A stretch of 64,000 nucleotides of DNA from Rhizobium johnstonii 3841 (GTDB lineage: Bacteria > Pseudomonadota > Alphaproteobacteria > Rhizobiales > Rhizobiaceae). Both the position numbers and the translations under genes were made by a program. Where the stretch lies: NCBI RefSeq assembly GCF_000009265.1, contig NC_008380.1:4092501-4156500 (forward strand), given 5' to 3'. Under the pieces are notes generated by a model, which had not been told where the DNA came from, ran no database searches, and worked only from the letters and a program-made list of their open reading frames with translations. Of this stretch, positions 17,578-26,693 are shown one piece after another. Every line of letters begins with the position of its first letter. The first letter of the stretch is position 1.

Positions 17578-19361
17578 ACGCCACCGCTCGCCAAGAACCC
17601 GCCGATCTCAACGATCCCGCTTTGCGCGCCCGCGCCGTCACCGCTGCGCGCGGCGACGCCCCTTTCGACATGCTGATCACCGGTGGCCGGCTGCTCGATA
17701 CGGTGACGGGCCTGATCCGGCAAGCCGATATCGGCCTCGTCGGCGCGCTGATATCAAGCGTTCATGCCCCGGCAAGCCGCACGGATGCCGTCGAGATCAT
17801 CGATGCGGCGGGCAGTATCCTGACGCCCGGCCTGATCGACACGCACATGCATATCGAAAGTTCGATGGTGACACCGGCCGAATATGCGAGCGCTGTCTTG
17901 CCACGCGGCGTCACCACCATCGTCTGGGATCCGCATGAATTCGGCAACGTCCATGGGCTCGACGGCGTGCGCTGGGCGATCGAGGCGGCGCGCAGCCTGC
18001 CGCTGCGTATGATCCTTCTTGCGCCCTCCTGCGTGCCCTCCGCGCCGGGCCTGGAGCTTGCCGGCGCCGATTTCGATGCCTCCATGATCACCGAGATGCT
18101 GCACTCCTCCGCCGTCGGCGGCGTCGCCGAAGTGATGAATATGCGCGGCGTCATCGACGGCGATCCGCGCATGACTGATATCGTCAATGCCGGCCTTGCC
18201 GCCGGGAAACTCGTCTGCGGCCATGCACGCGGCCTCGAAGGCGCCGATCTCAACGCCTTCATGGCATCGGGCATCACCTCCGACCACGAACTTACCTCCG
18301 GTGCCGATCTACTCGCCAAGCTTTCCGCCGGCCTGACGATTGAGCTGCGTGGCTCTCACGACCATCTGCTGCAGGAGTTCGTCGAGGTGCTGAGCGGTCT
18401 CGGCCACCTACCCCCGACCGTCACGCTCTGCACCGACGACGTCTTTCCTGACGAACTCCAGGAAGGCGGCGGCCTCGACGACGTCGTCAGGCGCCTGGTG
18501 CGCTACGGCATGAAGCCGGAATGGGCCATCCGCGCCGCGACCTTCAACGCCGCACAACGTCTGAAGCGCTCCGATCTCGGCCTCGTCGCCACTGGTCGCC
18601 GCGCCGACATCGTGCTCTTCGAAGACCTCACGGAATTCCGGGCGCGGCTCGTCATATCAGGCGGCCGCATCGTTGCCCGCAACGGCAGCATGCAGGTTGC
18701 CGTCCAGCAGATCGATACGGCGCCGCTTGTCAATTCGGTGAAGCTGCCGCCGCTGACCGAGAATGATTTTCGCATTCCGGCGAAGGGCGAGCGCGTCCGC
18801 GTCGCCACCATCGACCGCCCGCGCTTCACGCAATGGGGCGAGGCCGAAACCGAGGTCAGGGATGGTTTCATCGTGCCGCCGGCCGGCAGCGCCATGATTT
18901 CAGTCGCCCATCGCCACGGCAAGACCGACGGCATCCCGCGCATCGGCTTCCTCACCGGCTGGGGTGAATGGCGCGGCGCTTTCTGTACCACCGTTTCGCA
19001 TGACAGCCATAACCTCACCGTCTTCGGCGGCAATGCCGGCGACATGGCGCTCGCCGCCAACGCAGTCATATCAGCCGGCGGCGGCATGGCTGTCGCCAAG
19101 GACGGCAGGATCGAGGCGATGCTGCCGCTGCCGCTCTCCGGCCTGGTGACGGATGCGTCGCTGAAGGACACGGCGCTGGCCTTTGCCGGCATCCGCAAGG
19201 CGATGGAAAAGATCGTCACATGGAAGCCGCCCTATCTGGTCTTCAAGGCCTGCTTCGGCGCAACGCTCGCCTGCAATGTCGGCCCGCATCAGACCGATCA
19301 GGGAATTGCCGATGTTGTAACGGGCAAGGTGCTGGAAAACCCGGTGCTGGCTGTTTGGTAG
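17574..19361 (+). CDS. ade: adenine deaminase
   Basis: Adenine deaminase converts adenine to hypoxanthine and ammonia. This 595-residue amidohydrolase shows the metal ligands in DTHMHIESSMVTP (about residues 90-102), further ligands in GHARGLEGADLNAF and SDHELTSG, and the conserved Asp in CTDDVFPDEL. The C-terminal Ade domain (about 400-595) ends with CNVGPHQTDQGIADV, as in family members. It overlaps the nucleoside hydrolase gene by four bases, so hydrolase then deaminase gives adenosine to adenine to hypoxanthine. Rhizobia often hold more than one ade copy. Confidence 0.93.
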   Translation: MNATARQEPADLNDPALRARAVTAARGDAPFDMLITGGRLLDTVTGLIRQADIGLVGALISSVHAPASRTDAVEIIDAAGSILTPGLIDTHMHIESSMVTPAEYASAVLPRGVTTIVWDPHEFGNVHGLDGVRWAIEAARSLPLRMILLAPSCVPSAPGLELAGADFDASMITEMLHSSAVGGVAEVMNMRGVIDGDPRMTDIVNAGLAAGKLVCGHARGLEGADLNAFMASGITSDHELTSGADLLAKLSAGLTIELRGSHDHLLQEFVEVLSGLGHLPPTVTLCTDDVFPDELQEGGGLDDVVRRLVRYGMKPEWAIRAATFNAAQRLKRSDLGLVATGRRADIVLFEDLTEFRARLVISGGRIVARNGSMQVAVQQIDTAPLVNSVKLPPLTENDFRIPAKGERVRVATIDRPRFTQWGEAETEVRDGFIVPPAGSAMISVAHRHGKTDGIPRIGFLTGWGEWRGAFCTTVSHDSHNLTVFGGNAGDMALAANAVISAGGGMAVAKDGRIEAMLPLPLSGLVTDASLKDTALAFAGIRKAMEKIVTWKPPYLVFKACFGATLACNVGPHQTDQGIADVVTGKVLENPVLAVW

Positions 19362-19533
19362 ATCGTGGAAAGCGCGGCTCCGACAGAAGGCGTGCCGTGT
19401 GCCCCTCAAACGCCTAACCGATCGAACCATGCGCCGTTGCGGCAAATCCCGGTGCGTTGTTCGATGAGGTTGACCGCAGCCAGCCCGTCGGGCCCTGCTG
19501 TCATCTTTTTCGGCCTACGGTTCGGATCATTGT

Positions 19534-19554
19534 TGCAATTCATTCTTAATTGCA
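19534..19554. promoter_or_regulatory. Mur-responsive sequence 1 upstream of sitA
   Basis: TGCAATT-N7-AATTGCA is a perfect 21-base dyad. The manganese-responsive Fur homologue Mur of Rhizobium leguminosarum represses sitABCD through two such sites, and this one lies 115 bases before sitA with the second copy nearer. Confidence 0.8.
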
Positions 19555-19587
19555 CAATAGTCGAAACAAGGGTCGTCAAGCATTTTT

Positions 19588-19608
19588 TGCAAATCATTCT
19601 GAATCGCA
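19588..19608. promoter_or_regulatory. Mur-responsive sequence 2 upstream of sitA
   Basis: TGCAAAT-N7-AATCGCA has the same 7-7-7 layout and the same CATTCT core spacer start as the first site, 54 bases away (about five helical turns). It ends 61 bases before sitA and probably overlaps the promoter. Confidence 0.8.
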
Positions 19609-19669
19609 ACTTGTTCGACTCTCCGCGGCTTTGGCAATTCGGTCGTAAAAGCAGCAAGAGGAGAAATAT

Positions 19670-20602
19670 ATGCTCTATGGGGAAAGACGGTCGGTTTTGG
19701 CCGGAATGATAGGGGTGGCATTCGCAGCCGTGCTGGTTGCCTTTCCCGCCGCTGCCCAACAGACAACCAATTCGAAGTTCAAGGTGGTGACGACCTTCAC
19801 GGTAATTGCCGACATGGCAAAAAACGTGGCCGGTGATGCCGCGATCGTGGAATCGATCACCAAGCCGGGCGCGGAGATCCACAACTATGCGCCGACGCCG
19901 GGTGACATCCAGCGGGCCCAAGGTGCACAGCTCATTCTCTGGAACGGGCTCAATCTGGAGCGCTGGTTCGAAAAGTTCTTCCAGAACCTGCACGACGTCC
20001 CCGGTGCCGTTGTCTCCGATGGCATCGAACCAATGGGCATCTCGGAAGGCCCCTACGAAGGCAAGCCCAATCCCCACGCCTGGATGTCACCGAAGAACGC
20101 CCTGATTTACGTCGACAATATCCGTGATGCTTTCGCAAAGTATGATCCGGCGAATGCGGAGACCTACAAGGCTAACGCCGAGGCCTACAAGCAGAAGATC
20201 GAAGCGACGATCACTCCGATCCGCGCCACCCTCGAAAAAATCCCCGAGGACAAGCGCTGGCTGGTTTCAAGCGAGGGCGCCTTTTCCTATCTCGCACGCG
20301 ATTTCGGGCTGAAGGAACTCTATCTCTGGCCAATCAACGCCGACCAGCAGGGCACGCCCCAGCAGGTCCGCAAGGTGATCGATGCGGTGAAGGAAAACCA
20401 GATCCCAACCGTCTTCAGCGAAAGCACCGTTTCCGATAAACCGGCCCGGCAGGTGGCGCGCGAAACCGGCGCCCACTATGGAGGCGTGCTTTATGTCGAC
20501 TCGCTGAGCGAAGCCGACGGCCCGGTGCCAACCTATATCGATCTTCTGCGCGTGACCTCCGATACGGTCGCGAAGGGTCTTGCCGATGGGTTGTCGCAAT
20601 GA
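19670..20602 (+). CDS. sitA: manganese/metal ABC importer, periplasmic binding protein
   Basis: A 310-residue cluster A-I metal-binding protein with a signal peptide of about 29 residues (ending PAAAQQ). Candidate metal ligands are His in AEIHNYAPTPGD, His in KPNPHAWMSP, and the later Glu in FSESTVSDK, together with an Asp near the C-terminus (VDSLSEADGP), the order expected for SitA/PsaA proteins. It leads the operon sitABCD. Two Mur-type boxes upstream indicate repression when manganese is plentiful. The ribosome site is AAGAGGAG. Its stop overlaps the ATPase start. Confidence 0.93.
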   Translation: MLYGERRSVLAGMIGVAFAAVLVAFPAAAQQTTNSKFKVVTTFTVIADMAKNVAGDAAIVESITKPGAEIHNYAPTPGDIQRAQGAQLILWNGLNLERWFEKFFQNLHDVPGAVVSDGIEPMGISEGPYEGKPNPHAWMSPKNALIYVDNIRDAFAKYDPANAETYKANAEAYKQKIEATITPIRATLEKIPEDKRWLVSSEGAFSYLARDFGLKELYLWPINADQQGTPQQVRKVIDAVKENQIPTVFSESTVSDKPARQVARETGAHYGGVLYVDSLSEADGPVPTYIDLLRVTSDTVAKGLADGLSQ

Positions 20603-21504
20603 CCGTGCTGCTTGGCAATCTTGTCCGTCCCGCATCCTCGGATGCGGGATCGGGGATCACGGTAAAGGATGCGACCGTCACTTACCGCAACGGACATACG
20701 GCCCTGAGGGACGCGAGTTTCCAGATCCCGACGGGCACGATCGCCGCGCTGGTCGGTGTCAACGGTTCCGGCAAGTCGACGCTCTTCAAGTCGATCATGG
20801 GTTTCGTGCGTCTCGCCAGGGGCCACATTCGCGTGCTTGGCATGCCGGTCGAAGAGGCGCTGCGCAAGAACCTCGTCGCTTATGTGCCGCAATCGGAAGA
20901 AGTCGACTGGAATTTCCCGGTGCTGGTCGAGGATGTCGTGATGATGGGCCGCTACGGCCACATGGGCATGATGCGCATCCCGAAGGCCGCGGACCACGAG
21001 GCAGTGGCCTCCGCGCTCGCCCGTGTCGCCATGAGCGAATTCCGCAAGCGCCAGATCGGCGAACTCTCCGGCGGTCAGAGGAAGCGGGTCTTTTTGGCGC
21101 GAGCCCTGGCGCAGGACGGCCGGGTCATTCTGCTCGATGAACCCTTTACCGGCGTCGACGTAAAGACCGAGGACCAGATCATCAAGCTCCTGCGCGAACT
21201 GCGGGATGAAGGCCGCGTCATGCTGGTCTCCACCCACAATCTCGGCTCCGTGCCGGAGTTCTGCGACCGGACCATTCTGATCAAGGGCACGGTGCTCGCC
21301 TACGGCCCGACCGTCGAGACTTTTACGCAGGAAAATCTGGAAAAGACCTTTGGCGGCGTGCTGCGTCATTTCGTGTTCAGCGAAGCGCAGAACGGCAGGC
21401 CAACGTCGATCGGCGTCATAACCGACGATGAGCGCCCCCTGATCATGCAGGGTGGCAAAGCGACCGCCCGGAGGTCCGATAGTGGCAATGGGGGCCGGGA
21501 ATGA
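20599..21504 (+). CDS. sitB: manganese ABC importer ATPase
   Basis: The ATPase of the Sit importer, 301 residues. Walker A is GVNGSGKST (about residues 52-60), the signature is ELSGGQRKRVFLARAL, Walker B is ILLDEPFTGVD, and the switch His lies in MLVSTHNLG. The last 45 residues or so form a tail after the ATPase core. It begins inside the stop of sitA (ATGA) and ends in the same way over sitC, so the four proteins are translationally coupled. Confidence 0.93.
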   Translation: MTVLLGNLVRPASSDAGSGITVKDATVTYRNGHTALRDASFQIPTGTIAALVGVNGSGKSTLFKSIMGFVRLARGHIRVLGMPVEEALRKNLVAYVPQSEEVDWNFPVLVEDVVMMGRYGHMGMMRIPKAADHEAVASALARVAMSEFRKRQIGELSGGQRKRVFLARALAQDGRVILLDEPFTGVDVKTEDQIIKLLRELRDEGRVMLVSTHNLGSVPEFCDRTILIKGTVLAYGPTVETFTQENLEKTFGGVLRHFVFSEAQNGRPTSIGVITDDERPLIMQGGKATARRSDSGNGGRE

Positions 21505-22361
21505 TAGCCGACCTCCTGCAGCCCTTCACCTATGAATACATGCTCAATGCCATGTGGGTGTCCGCCCTTGTCGGCGGCGTCTGCGCTTTCCTCTCCTGTT
21601 ATCTGATGCTGAAAGGCTGGTCGCTGATCGGCGACGCGCTCTCGCACGCGATCGTTCCCGGCGTCGCCGGCGCCTATATGCTCGGACTTCCCTTTTCGAT
21701 CGGAGCCTTCTTTTCCGGAGGACTCGCTGCCGCAGCGATGCTTTTCCTCAACCAGCGCACCAAGCTGAAGGAAGATGCCATCATCGGCCTGATCTTCTCC
21801 TCTTTCTTCGGGCTGGGCCTGTTCATGGTTTCGCTCCAACCTATGGCGGTCAACATCCAGACGATCGTGCTCGGCAACATTCTCGCCATCACGCCCGAGG
21901 ATACGCTGCAACTCGCCATCATCGGCTTCGTGTCGCTCGCCGTCCTGCTCGTCAAATGGAAAGACCTGATGGTCACTTTCTTCGACGAGAGCCATGCCCG
22001 ATCGATCGGTCTCAATCCGACCGCTCTCAAGGTCATTTTCTTCACGCTGCTGTCCGCCTCCACCGTCGCGGCGCTGCAGACCGTCGGTGCGTTCCTCGTC
22101 ATCTGCATGGTGGTGACGCCCGGCGCGACCGCCTATCTGCTGACCGACCGCTTTCCGCGGCTGCTTGTGATCGCGGTCATCATCGGATCGATGACCAGCT
22201 TCGTTGGCGCTTATGCGAGTTACTTCCTTGATGGCGCGACAGGCGGCATCATCGTCGTGCTGCAGACGGCAATCTTCCTGGTCGCGTTCTTCTTCGCACC
22301 CAAACACGGCATGCTGGCGGCACGCAGACGTGCTGCGCAGGCGCTGGAGGCAGCGCCATGA
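21501..22361 (+). CDS. sitC: manganese ABC importer permease
   Basis: A membrane subunit of the ABC-3 metal permease family, 286 residues with 7-8 membrane segments. The conserved metal-permease region SLIGDALSHAIVPGVAGAY is near residue 40. A paralogous permease follows with ATGA overlap, so the pore is probably a SitC-SitD heterodimer. The C-terminus is a short basic tail. Confidence 0.92.
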   Translation: MIADLLQPFTYEYMLNAMWVSALVGGVCAFLSCYLMLKGWSLIGDALSHAIVPGVAGAYMLGLPFSIGAFFSGGLAAAAMLFLNQRTKLKEDAIIGLIFSSFFGLGLFMVSLQPMAVNIQTIVLGNILAITPEDTLQLAIIGFVSLAVLLVKWKDLMVTFFDESHARSIGLNPTALKVIFFTLLSASTVAALQTVGAFLVICMVVTPGATAYLLTDRFPRLLVIAVIIGSMTSFVGAYASYFLDGATGGIIVVLQTAIFLVAFFFAPKHGMLAARRRAAQALEAAP

Positions 22362-23203
22362 ACATGGTCGAGACGCTTCTTTCGCCTTTCCAGTTCGGCT
22401 TCATGGTCAATGCGCTGGTGATCTCGGTGCTGGTCGCAATCCCGATGGCGCTGTTGTCCTGCTTCCTGGTTCTGAAAGGCTGGTCTCTGATGGGAGATGC
22501 CATCAGCCACGCCGTCTTTCCCGGCGTGGTCATCGCCTATATCGTCGGCATACCGTTTGCGGTTGGCGCCTTCGTGGCCGGCATGTTTTGCGCTATCGCC
22601 ACCGGTTTCCTGAAAGATAACAGCCGTATCAAACAGGATACGGTGATGGGCATCGTCTTCTCCGGCATGTTCGGGCTCGGCCTGGTCCTTTATGTCAAGA
22701 TCCAGTCCGACGTGCATCTCGATCACATCCTGTTCGGCGACATGCTCGGTGTCTCCTGGCGCGACATCGGGCAGTCGGCCGTCATCGCTGCGATCACGGC
22801 TGTCGTTCTTGGTGTGAAGTGGAAGGACTTCCTGCTGCACGCCTTCGACCCCGCCCAGGCGAGAGCGGTGGGCCTCAGGATCAACCTGCTGCATTACGGC
22901 CTTCTCGCCCTCATCTCGCTGACGATCGTCGGTGCCTTGCAGGCGGTAGGCATCATCCTTTCGATCGCCATGCTGATTGCGCCGGGAGCCATCGCCTTCC
23001 TGCTCACCCGCAGGTTCAGCACGATGCTGCTCCTCTCCGTTGCCATTGCCGTGATCGGTTCCTTTGTCGGCGTCTACCTGTCCTTCTTCATCGACAGCGC
23101 GCCGGCGCCGACCATCGTGCTTGTGCTGGCGATCGGCTTCGTGCTCGCCTTCATCCATGCCACGCGCGGGACGGCCCGGGTTGAGGAATCGCCGATGGAC
23201 TGA
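22358..23203 (+). CDS. sitD: manganese ABC importer permease
   Basis: The second ABC-3 family membrane subunit, 281 residues and clearly homologous to the preceding SitC (compare SLMGDAISHAVFPGVVIAY near residue 48). It has 7-8 membrane segments. As the last gene of the operon it is followed by a large imperfect palindrome that lies between it and the convergent amidohydrolase gene. Confidence 0.92.
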   Translation: MNMVETLLSPFQFGFMVNALVISVLVAIPMALLSCFLVLKGWSLMGDAISHAVFPGVVIAYIVGIPFAVGAFVAGMFCAIATGFLKDNSRIKQDTVMGIVFSGMFGLGLVLYVKIQSDVHLDHILFGDMLGVSWRDIGQSAVIAAITAVVLGVKWKDFLLHAFDPAQARAVGLRINLLHYGLLALISLTIVGALQAVGIILSIAMLIAPGAIAFLLTRRFSTMLLLSVAIAVIGSFVGVYLSFFIDSAPAPTIVLVLAIGFVLAFIHATRGTARVEESPMD

Positions 23204-23231
23204 TGGACATTGACGAATGTAACAATTTGAG

Positions 23232-23281
23232 CTGCTGCCTAATTCCTGCAATCGATTCCGGTTTGGGCAATTGGGCAGCAG
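23232..23281. terminator. palindrome between convergent genes
   Basis: CTGCTGCCTAATT and AATTGGGCAGCAG form a 13-base stem with one wobble or mismatch around a 24-base interior. It lies between the sitD stop and the end of the minus-strand amidohydrolase gene, so it could end transcription from both sides. The inner sequence resembles intergenic mosaic repeats. Confidence 0.5.
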
Positions 23282-23285
23282 ATAA

Positions 23286-24455
23286 TCAAACCTTCAACTC
23301 CCGCTCGACCAGCGCCACCCAATAGGCCGCCCCATATCCCAGCGCTTCATCGTTGAAATCATAGGCCGTGTTGTGATGCAGAGCCCCGTCCACCGCCGGA
23401 CCGTTGCCGAGCCAGACATAGCAACCCGGCGCATTCTGGGCGAAAAAGGCGAAATCGTCGCCTGCCGTCGACGGCGGAAAGCTTGTCTGCACCTTCCCGC
23501 CGAAGACCGAGCCGGCCACGGCCAGCGCCCGTGCGGTCGCATCCGCGTCATTGATGACGGGCGGAATCCGCCGCTCGAATGCATAGTCCACAGCAATGCC
23601 GTACATGGCCGCAGTGCCATGCGCCAATCGTCCGATCTCGGTCTCCAGCTGGTCGCGCACATCGGGCAAATAGGCTCGCGCCGTCCCACCGATCTCAACG
23701 ATATCAGGAATGACGTTCAGAGCCTTCGGGTCGCCCGCCTGCAGGAAACAGGCGCTGACGACGGCCGGTTGCAGCGGATCGATCACCCGTCCGACGATCG
23801 TCTGCAGCGATGACAGGAAGGTCCCGGCCGCCGTGATCGGATCGCGGCCGAGATGCGGCTTGGCGCCGTGCGTGCCGGTCCCACGGAAGGTAATGCGCCA
23901 GCTGTCGGAGGAGGCAAGCTGCGGCCCCTCGACCACGGCGATCTCATCGACCGCAAGCCCAGGCATGTTATGCAGCCCATAAACGGCATCGCAGGGGAAA
24001 AGCGTGAACAGCCCCTCCTCGACCATGCGCCTTGCTCCGCCTCGCCCTTCTTCGGCCGGCTGGAAGATGAAATGCACCGTGCCGGAAAAGTCCCGCGTTG
24101 CCGCAAGATGCCGCGCGGCGCCAAGCAGCATCGCCGTATGGCCGTCATGGCCGCAGGCATGCATTTTTCCGGGCACGGTCGATTTATAGGGCCGCTCCGC
24201 CATTTCGGGCATGGCGAGCGCATCCATGTCAGCCCGCAGCCCGATCCTGCGCGTGCCGTTGCCGAGCTGTAGCGTGCCGACCACGCCGGTGCCGCCGAGG
24301 CCGCGATGCACCGTAATGCCAGCTTCTTCAAGAAGCCTCGCGACGATGCCGGCGGTACGCTCCTCCTCGAAACCGAGTTCGGGATGGGCGTGCAGGTCGC
24401 GGCGCAGGGAGGTCAGAAACGGCAGATCGTCCTTGATCCGGGCGGGAATGCTCAT
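23286..24455 (-). CDS. M20-family amidohydrolase (hippurate hydrolase-like)
   Basis: A 389-residue metal-dependent hydrolase that removes acyl or amino-acid groups from amide substrates. Visible ligands are in GLRADMDALAMPE, the His/Asp motif HACGHDGHTAMLLG (about residues 95-108) and the catalytic Glu pair in FQPAEEGRGGARRM; the late ligand His is in GALHHNTAYDFND. The fold is the HipO/AmhX group, whose members cleave hippurate, N-acetyl amino acids or auxin conjugates. I start at the ATG at 24455 (MSIPARIK), which has AGGAG 9 bases upstream. The natural substrate is unknown; it may be co-regulated with the downstream carrier genes. Confidence 0.9.
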   Translation of the reverse strand: MSIPARIKDDLPFLTSLRRDLHAHPELGFEEERTAGIVARLLEEAGITVHRGLGGTGVVGTLQLGNGTRRIGLRADMDALAMPEMAERPYKSTVPGKMHACGHDGHTAMLLGAARHLAATRDFSGTVHFIFQPAEEGRGGARRMVEEGLFTLFPCDAVYGLHNMPGLAVDEIAVVEGPQLASSDSWRITFRGTGTHGAKPHLGRDPITAAGTFLSSLQTIVGRVIDPLQPAVVSACFLQAGDPKALNVIPDIVEIGGTARAYLPDVRDQLETEIGRLAHGTAAMYGIAVDYAFERRIPPVINDADATARALAVAGSVFGGKVQTSFPPSTAGDDFAFFAQNAPGCYVWLGNGPAVDGALHHNTAYDFNDEALGYGAAYWVALVERELKV

Positions 24456-24565
24456 CGCGCAATGCTCCTGGGGGCCTGGATATCCTGTCAAGCGAAACGG
24501 GCGCCCAACCGGCGCCCACCTCAGATTATCTCTTGTTCATCAACCAGGCAGTAAGTTCAACCCCC

Positions 24566-24673
24566 AGAACAGGATGATTTTAGGCCGGCCTAAAATCTGA
24601 ATTCTGTTCTACATTATATAGTTAGAGCGTGATGTCGTCCGAAAACCGCTTACACTTTTCGGCATCATGCTCT
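24566..24673. repeat. composite RIME intergenic element
   Basis: Three nested or adjacent dyads. A perfect 22-base palindrome at 24576-24597 (centre TTTTAGGCCGGCCTAAAA) is enclosed by AGAACAGGAT and ATTCTGTTCT. Then a second palindrome (24624-24673) starts AGAGCGTGATG and ends CATCATGCTCT with inner CCGAAAA and TTTTCGG. The whole is typical of rhizobial intergenic mosaic elements. The second half overlaps the stop codon of the tctA-like gene and may terminate its transcript. Confidence 0.75.
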
Positions 24674-26177
24674 AGCCCTCCTCGACGAACACCTCCTCAC
24701 GCTTCTTCTTGACGCTCGGCAGGAAGACGACAATGAGGACGGCGACCGCAATGGCCAGAAGAATGGCACTGATCGGCCGCGTGACGAAGGTCGTCGGATC
24801 GCCGCGCGACAGGATCATGGCGCGCCGGAGGTTCTCCTCGAGCAGCGGCCCGAGCACGAAGCCGAGCAGAAGCGGCGCCGGCTCACAGCGAAGTTTCGCC
24901 AGCACATAGCCGATGAGCCCGAAGAAGGCGACGGCGTAGAGATCGTAGACGTTGGCGTTGACGCTGTAGACCCCGATCGAGCAGAAAGCCATGATGATGG
25001 GGAAGAGCACGTAGTAAGGCACGGTCAAGAGCTTCACCCAGAGCCCGATCAGCGGCAGGTTGAGGATGACCAGCATCAGGTTGCCGATCCACATCGAGGC
25101 GATGATGCCCCAGAACAGCGCCGGCTGCTCGGTGGCGACGTTCGGACCGGGTACGATGCCCTGGATGATCATCGCCCCGACCATCAGCGCCATGACGGGA
25201 TTGGCCGGAATGCCGAGCGTCAGAAGCGGAATGAACGAGGTCTGCGCGCCGGCATTGTTTGCCGATTCCGGTCCCGCAACACCGGCGATCGCGCCTTTGC
25301 CGAATTCCTCCGGCGTTTTCGACATCCGCTTTTCCACCGTGTAGGAGGCAAAAGCAGCAAGAATGGCGCCACCACCCGGCAGGATGCCGAGCGCCGAACC
25401 GATTGCCGTACCGCGAATGACCGGCGCAATCATCTCCTTGAATTCCTGGCGGGACGGCAAAAGGCCGGTGACCTTGGCCATCAGCACCGTGCGTGTCGAC
25501 TCGCCCTCGAGATTGCGCAGGATTTCCGCCACCCCGAACACGCCGACGGCAAGCGCCACGAAGTTCAGCCCGTCCGCATATTCACGGATGCCGAGCGTGA
25601 AGCGTGGCGTGCCGGTGTAGATGTCGGTGCCGACGAGGCCGAGCAGCAGCCCGAGCGCCACCATGGCCAGCGCCTTGACGACCGAGCCGTGCGCGAGCGC
25701 GATCGAGGAGACGAGGCCGACGATCATCAGCGAGAAATATTCCGCCGCGCCGAATTGCAGCGCGATTGCGGTCAGCGGCGGTGCGAAGATCGCGACGAGG
25801 AAGGTCGAGACCGTGCCGGCAAAGAACGAACCCAGTGCCGCGATCGCAAGCGCTGCCCCCGCCCGGCCCTTGCGGGCCATCTGGTAGCCGTCGATCGCGG
25901 TCACGGCCGAGGAGGATTCGCCCGGCATGTTGATCAGGATCGCCGTCGTCGAGCCGCCGTACTGCGCGCCGTAATAGATGCCGGCGAGCATGATCAGCGA
26001 GGAAACCGGTTCAAGCTGGAAGGTGATCGGCAAGAGCATGGCGATCGTCGCCGTGGCGCCGATCCCGGGCAGCACGCCGATCAGCGTGCCGAGCAGCACG
26101 CCGATCAGGCAGAAGAGCAGGTTTTCCGGAGTGCCGGCTGTTGCAAAGCCGAGCGCGAGATTGCTGAAAAGATCCAT
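24672..26177 (-). CDS. tripartite tricarboxylate transporter, large membrane subunit (TctA)
   Basis: TctA forms the large membrane part of a binding-protein-dependent secondary carrier. The 501-residue protein is highly hydrophobic and shows the family motif PGIGATATIAMLLPITFQLE near residue 40 and the repeat region GILPGGGAILAAFASYTVEK (about 265-285). Two adjacent ATG codons open the frame; I choose the second (26177), at better spacing from AGGAG. It lies 6 bases after the tctB-like gene. The stop codon is inside a RIME palindrome. The substrate could be citrate, another carboxylate or an aromatic acid. Confidence 0.92.
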   Translation of the reverse strand: MDLFSNLALGFATAGTPENLLFCLIGVLLGTLIGVLPGIGATATIAMLLPITFQLEPVSSLIMLAGIYYGAQYGGSTTAILINMPGESSSAVTAIDGYQMARKGRAGAALAIAALGSFFAGTVSTFLVAIFAPPLTAIALQFGAAEYFSLMIVGLVSSIALAHGSVVKALAMVALGLLLGLVGTDIYTGTPRFTLGIREYADGLNFVALAVGVFGVAEILRNLEGESTRTVLMAKVTGLLPSRQEFKEMIAPVIRGTAIGSALGILPGGGAILAAFASYTVEKRMSKTPEEFGKGAIAGVAGPESANNAGAQTSFIPLLTLGIPANPVMALMVGAMIIQGIVPGPNVATEQPALFWGIIASMWIGNLMLVILNLPLIGLWVKLLTVPYYVLFPIIMAFCSIGVYSVNANVYDLYAVAFFGLIGYVLAKLRCEPAPLLLGFVLGPLLEENLRRAMILSRGDPTTFVTRPISAILLAIAVAVLIVVFLPSVKKKREEVFVEEG

Positions 26178-26186
26178 CATCGTCTC

Positions 26187-26648
26187 CTAGAACCGGACCC
26201 AGGGGCCGAAGCGCTCGAACGGCAGGCCGAGCCCGTAGCTGAAGACCCCAACCGAAAAGATCGTCAGCAGCAGCGACAGGATGATCGCGAAGAACACGTT
26301 CATCTTTTGCGATGCGAAGCAGGCGATGAAGGCGGTGAGGAACAGTGACGGCGCAAAGCCGAGCCCGCGCACCGTCAGCCCGAAGAACACCGGTGCCGGT
26401 AGGATGAAGAGCATGCCGCGCCAGGCAAACGGGTCGATCGGCTCGCCCTCGACCCGCAGCGCCTGAATGAAGATGATCGCGCCGAGAAGCACGAGCACGG
26501 CGGCAAGCACCAGCGGGAAATAACCAGGCCCCATGCGCACTGCCGTGCCGAGGTCGAGCCCCAGCGACTGAATGGCGAAGAAAGCGCCGGTCGCGACGAA
26601 AAGTGCGCCGCAAATCGCATTGGTGGTATCGAAACTGATGGATTTCAT
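26187..26648 (-). CDS. tripartite tricarboxylate transporter, small membrane subunit (TctB)
   Basis: A 153-residue protein with four predicted membrane segments, the usual architecture and length of TctB. It pairs with TctA in the inner membrane. I start at the ATG at 26648 (MKSISFDTT), which has AGGAG just upstream; a longer reading would run through a repeat element. The gap of over 200 bases to the tctC-like gene is filled by a palindromic repeat, which could set different expression of the binding protein and the membrane pair. Confidence 0.9.
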   Translation of the reverse strand: MKSISFDTTNAICGALFVATGAFFAIQSLGLDLGTAVRMGPGYFPLVLAAVLVLLGAIIFIQALRVEGEPIDPFAWRGMLFILPAPVFFGLTVRGLGFAPSLFLTAFIACFASQKMNVFFAIILSLLLTIFSVGVFSYGLGLPFERFGPWVRF

Positions 26649-26693
26649 GGTGTCTCCTGGGGAGATGGTTCGTGACGCTCTGCTGCTGCGATT

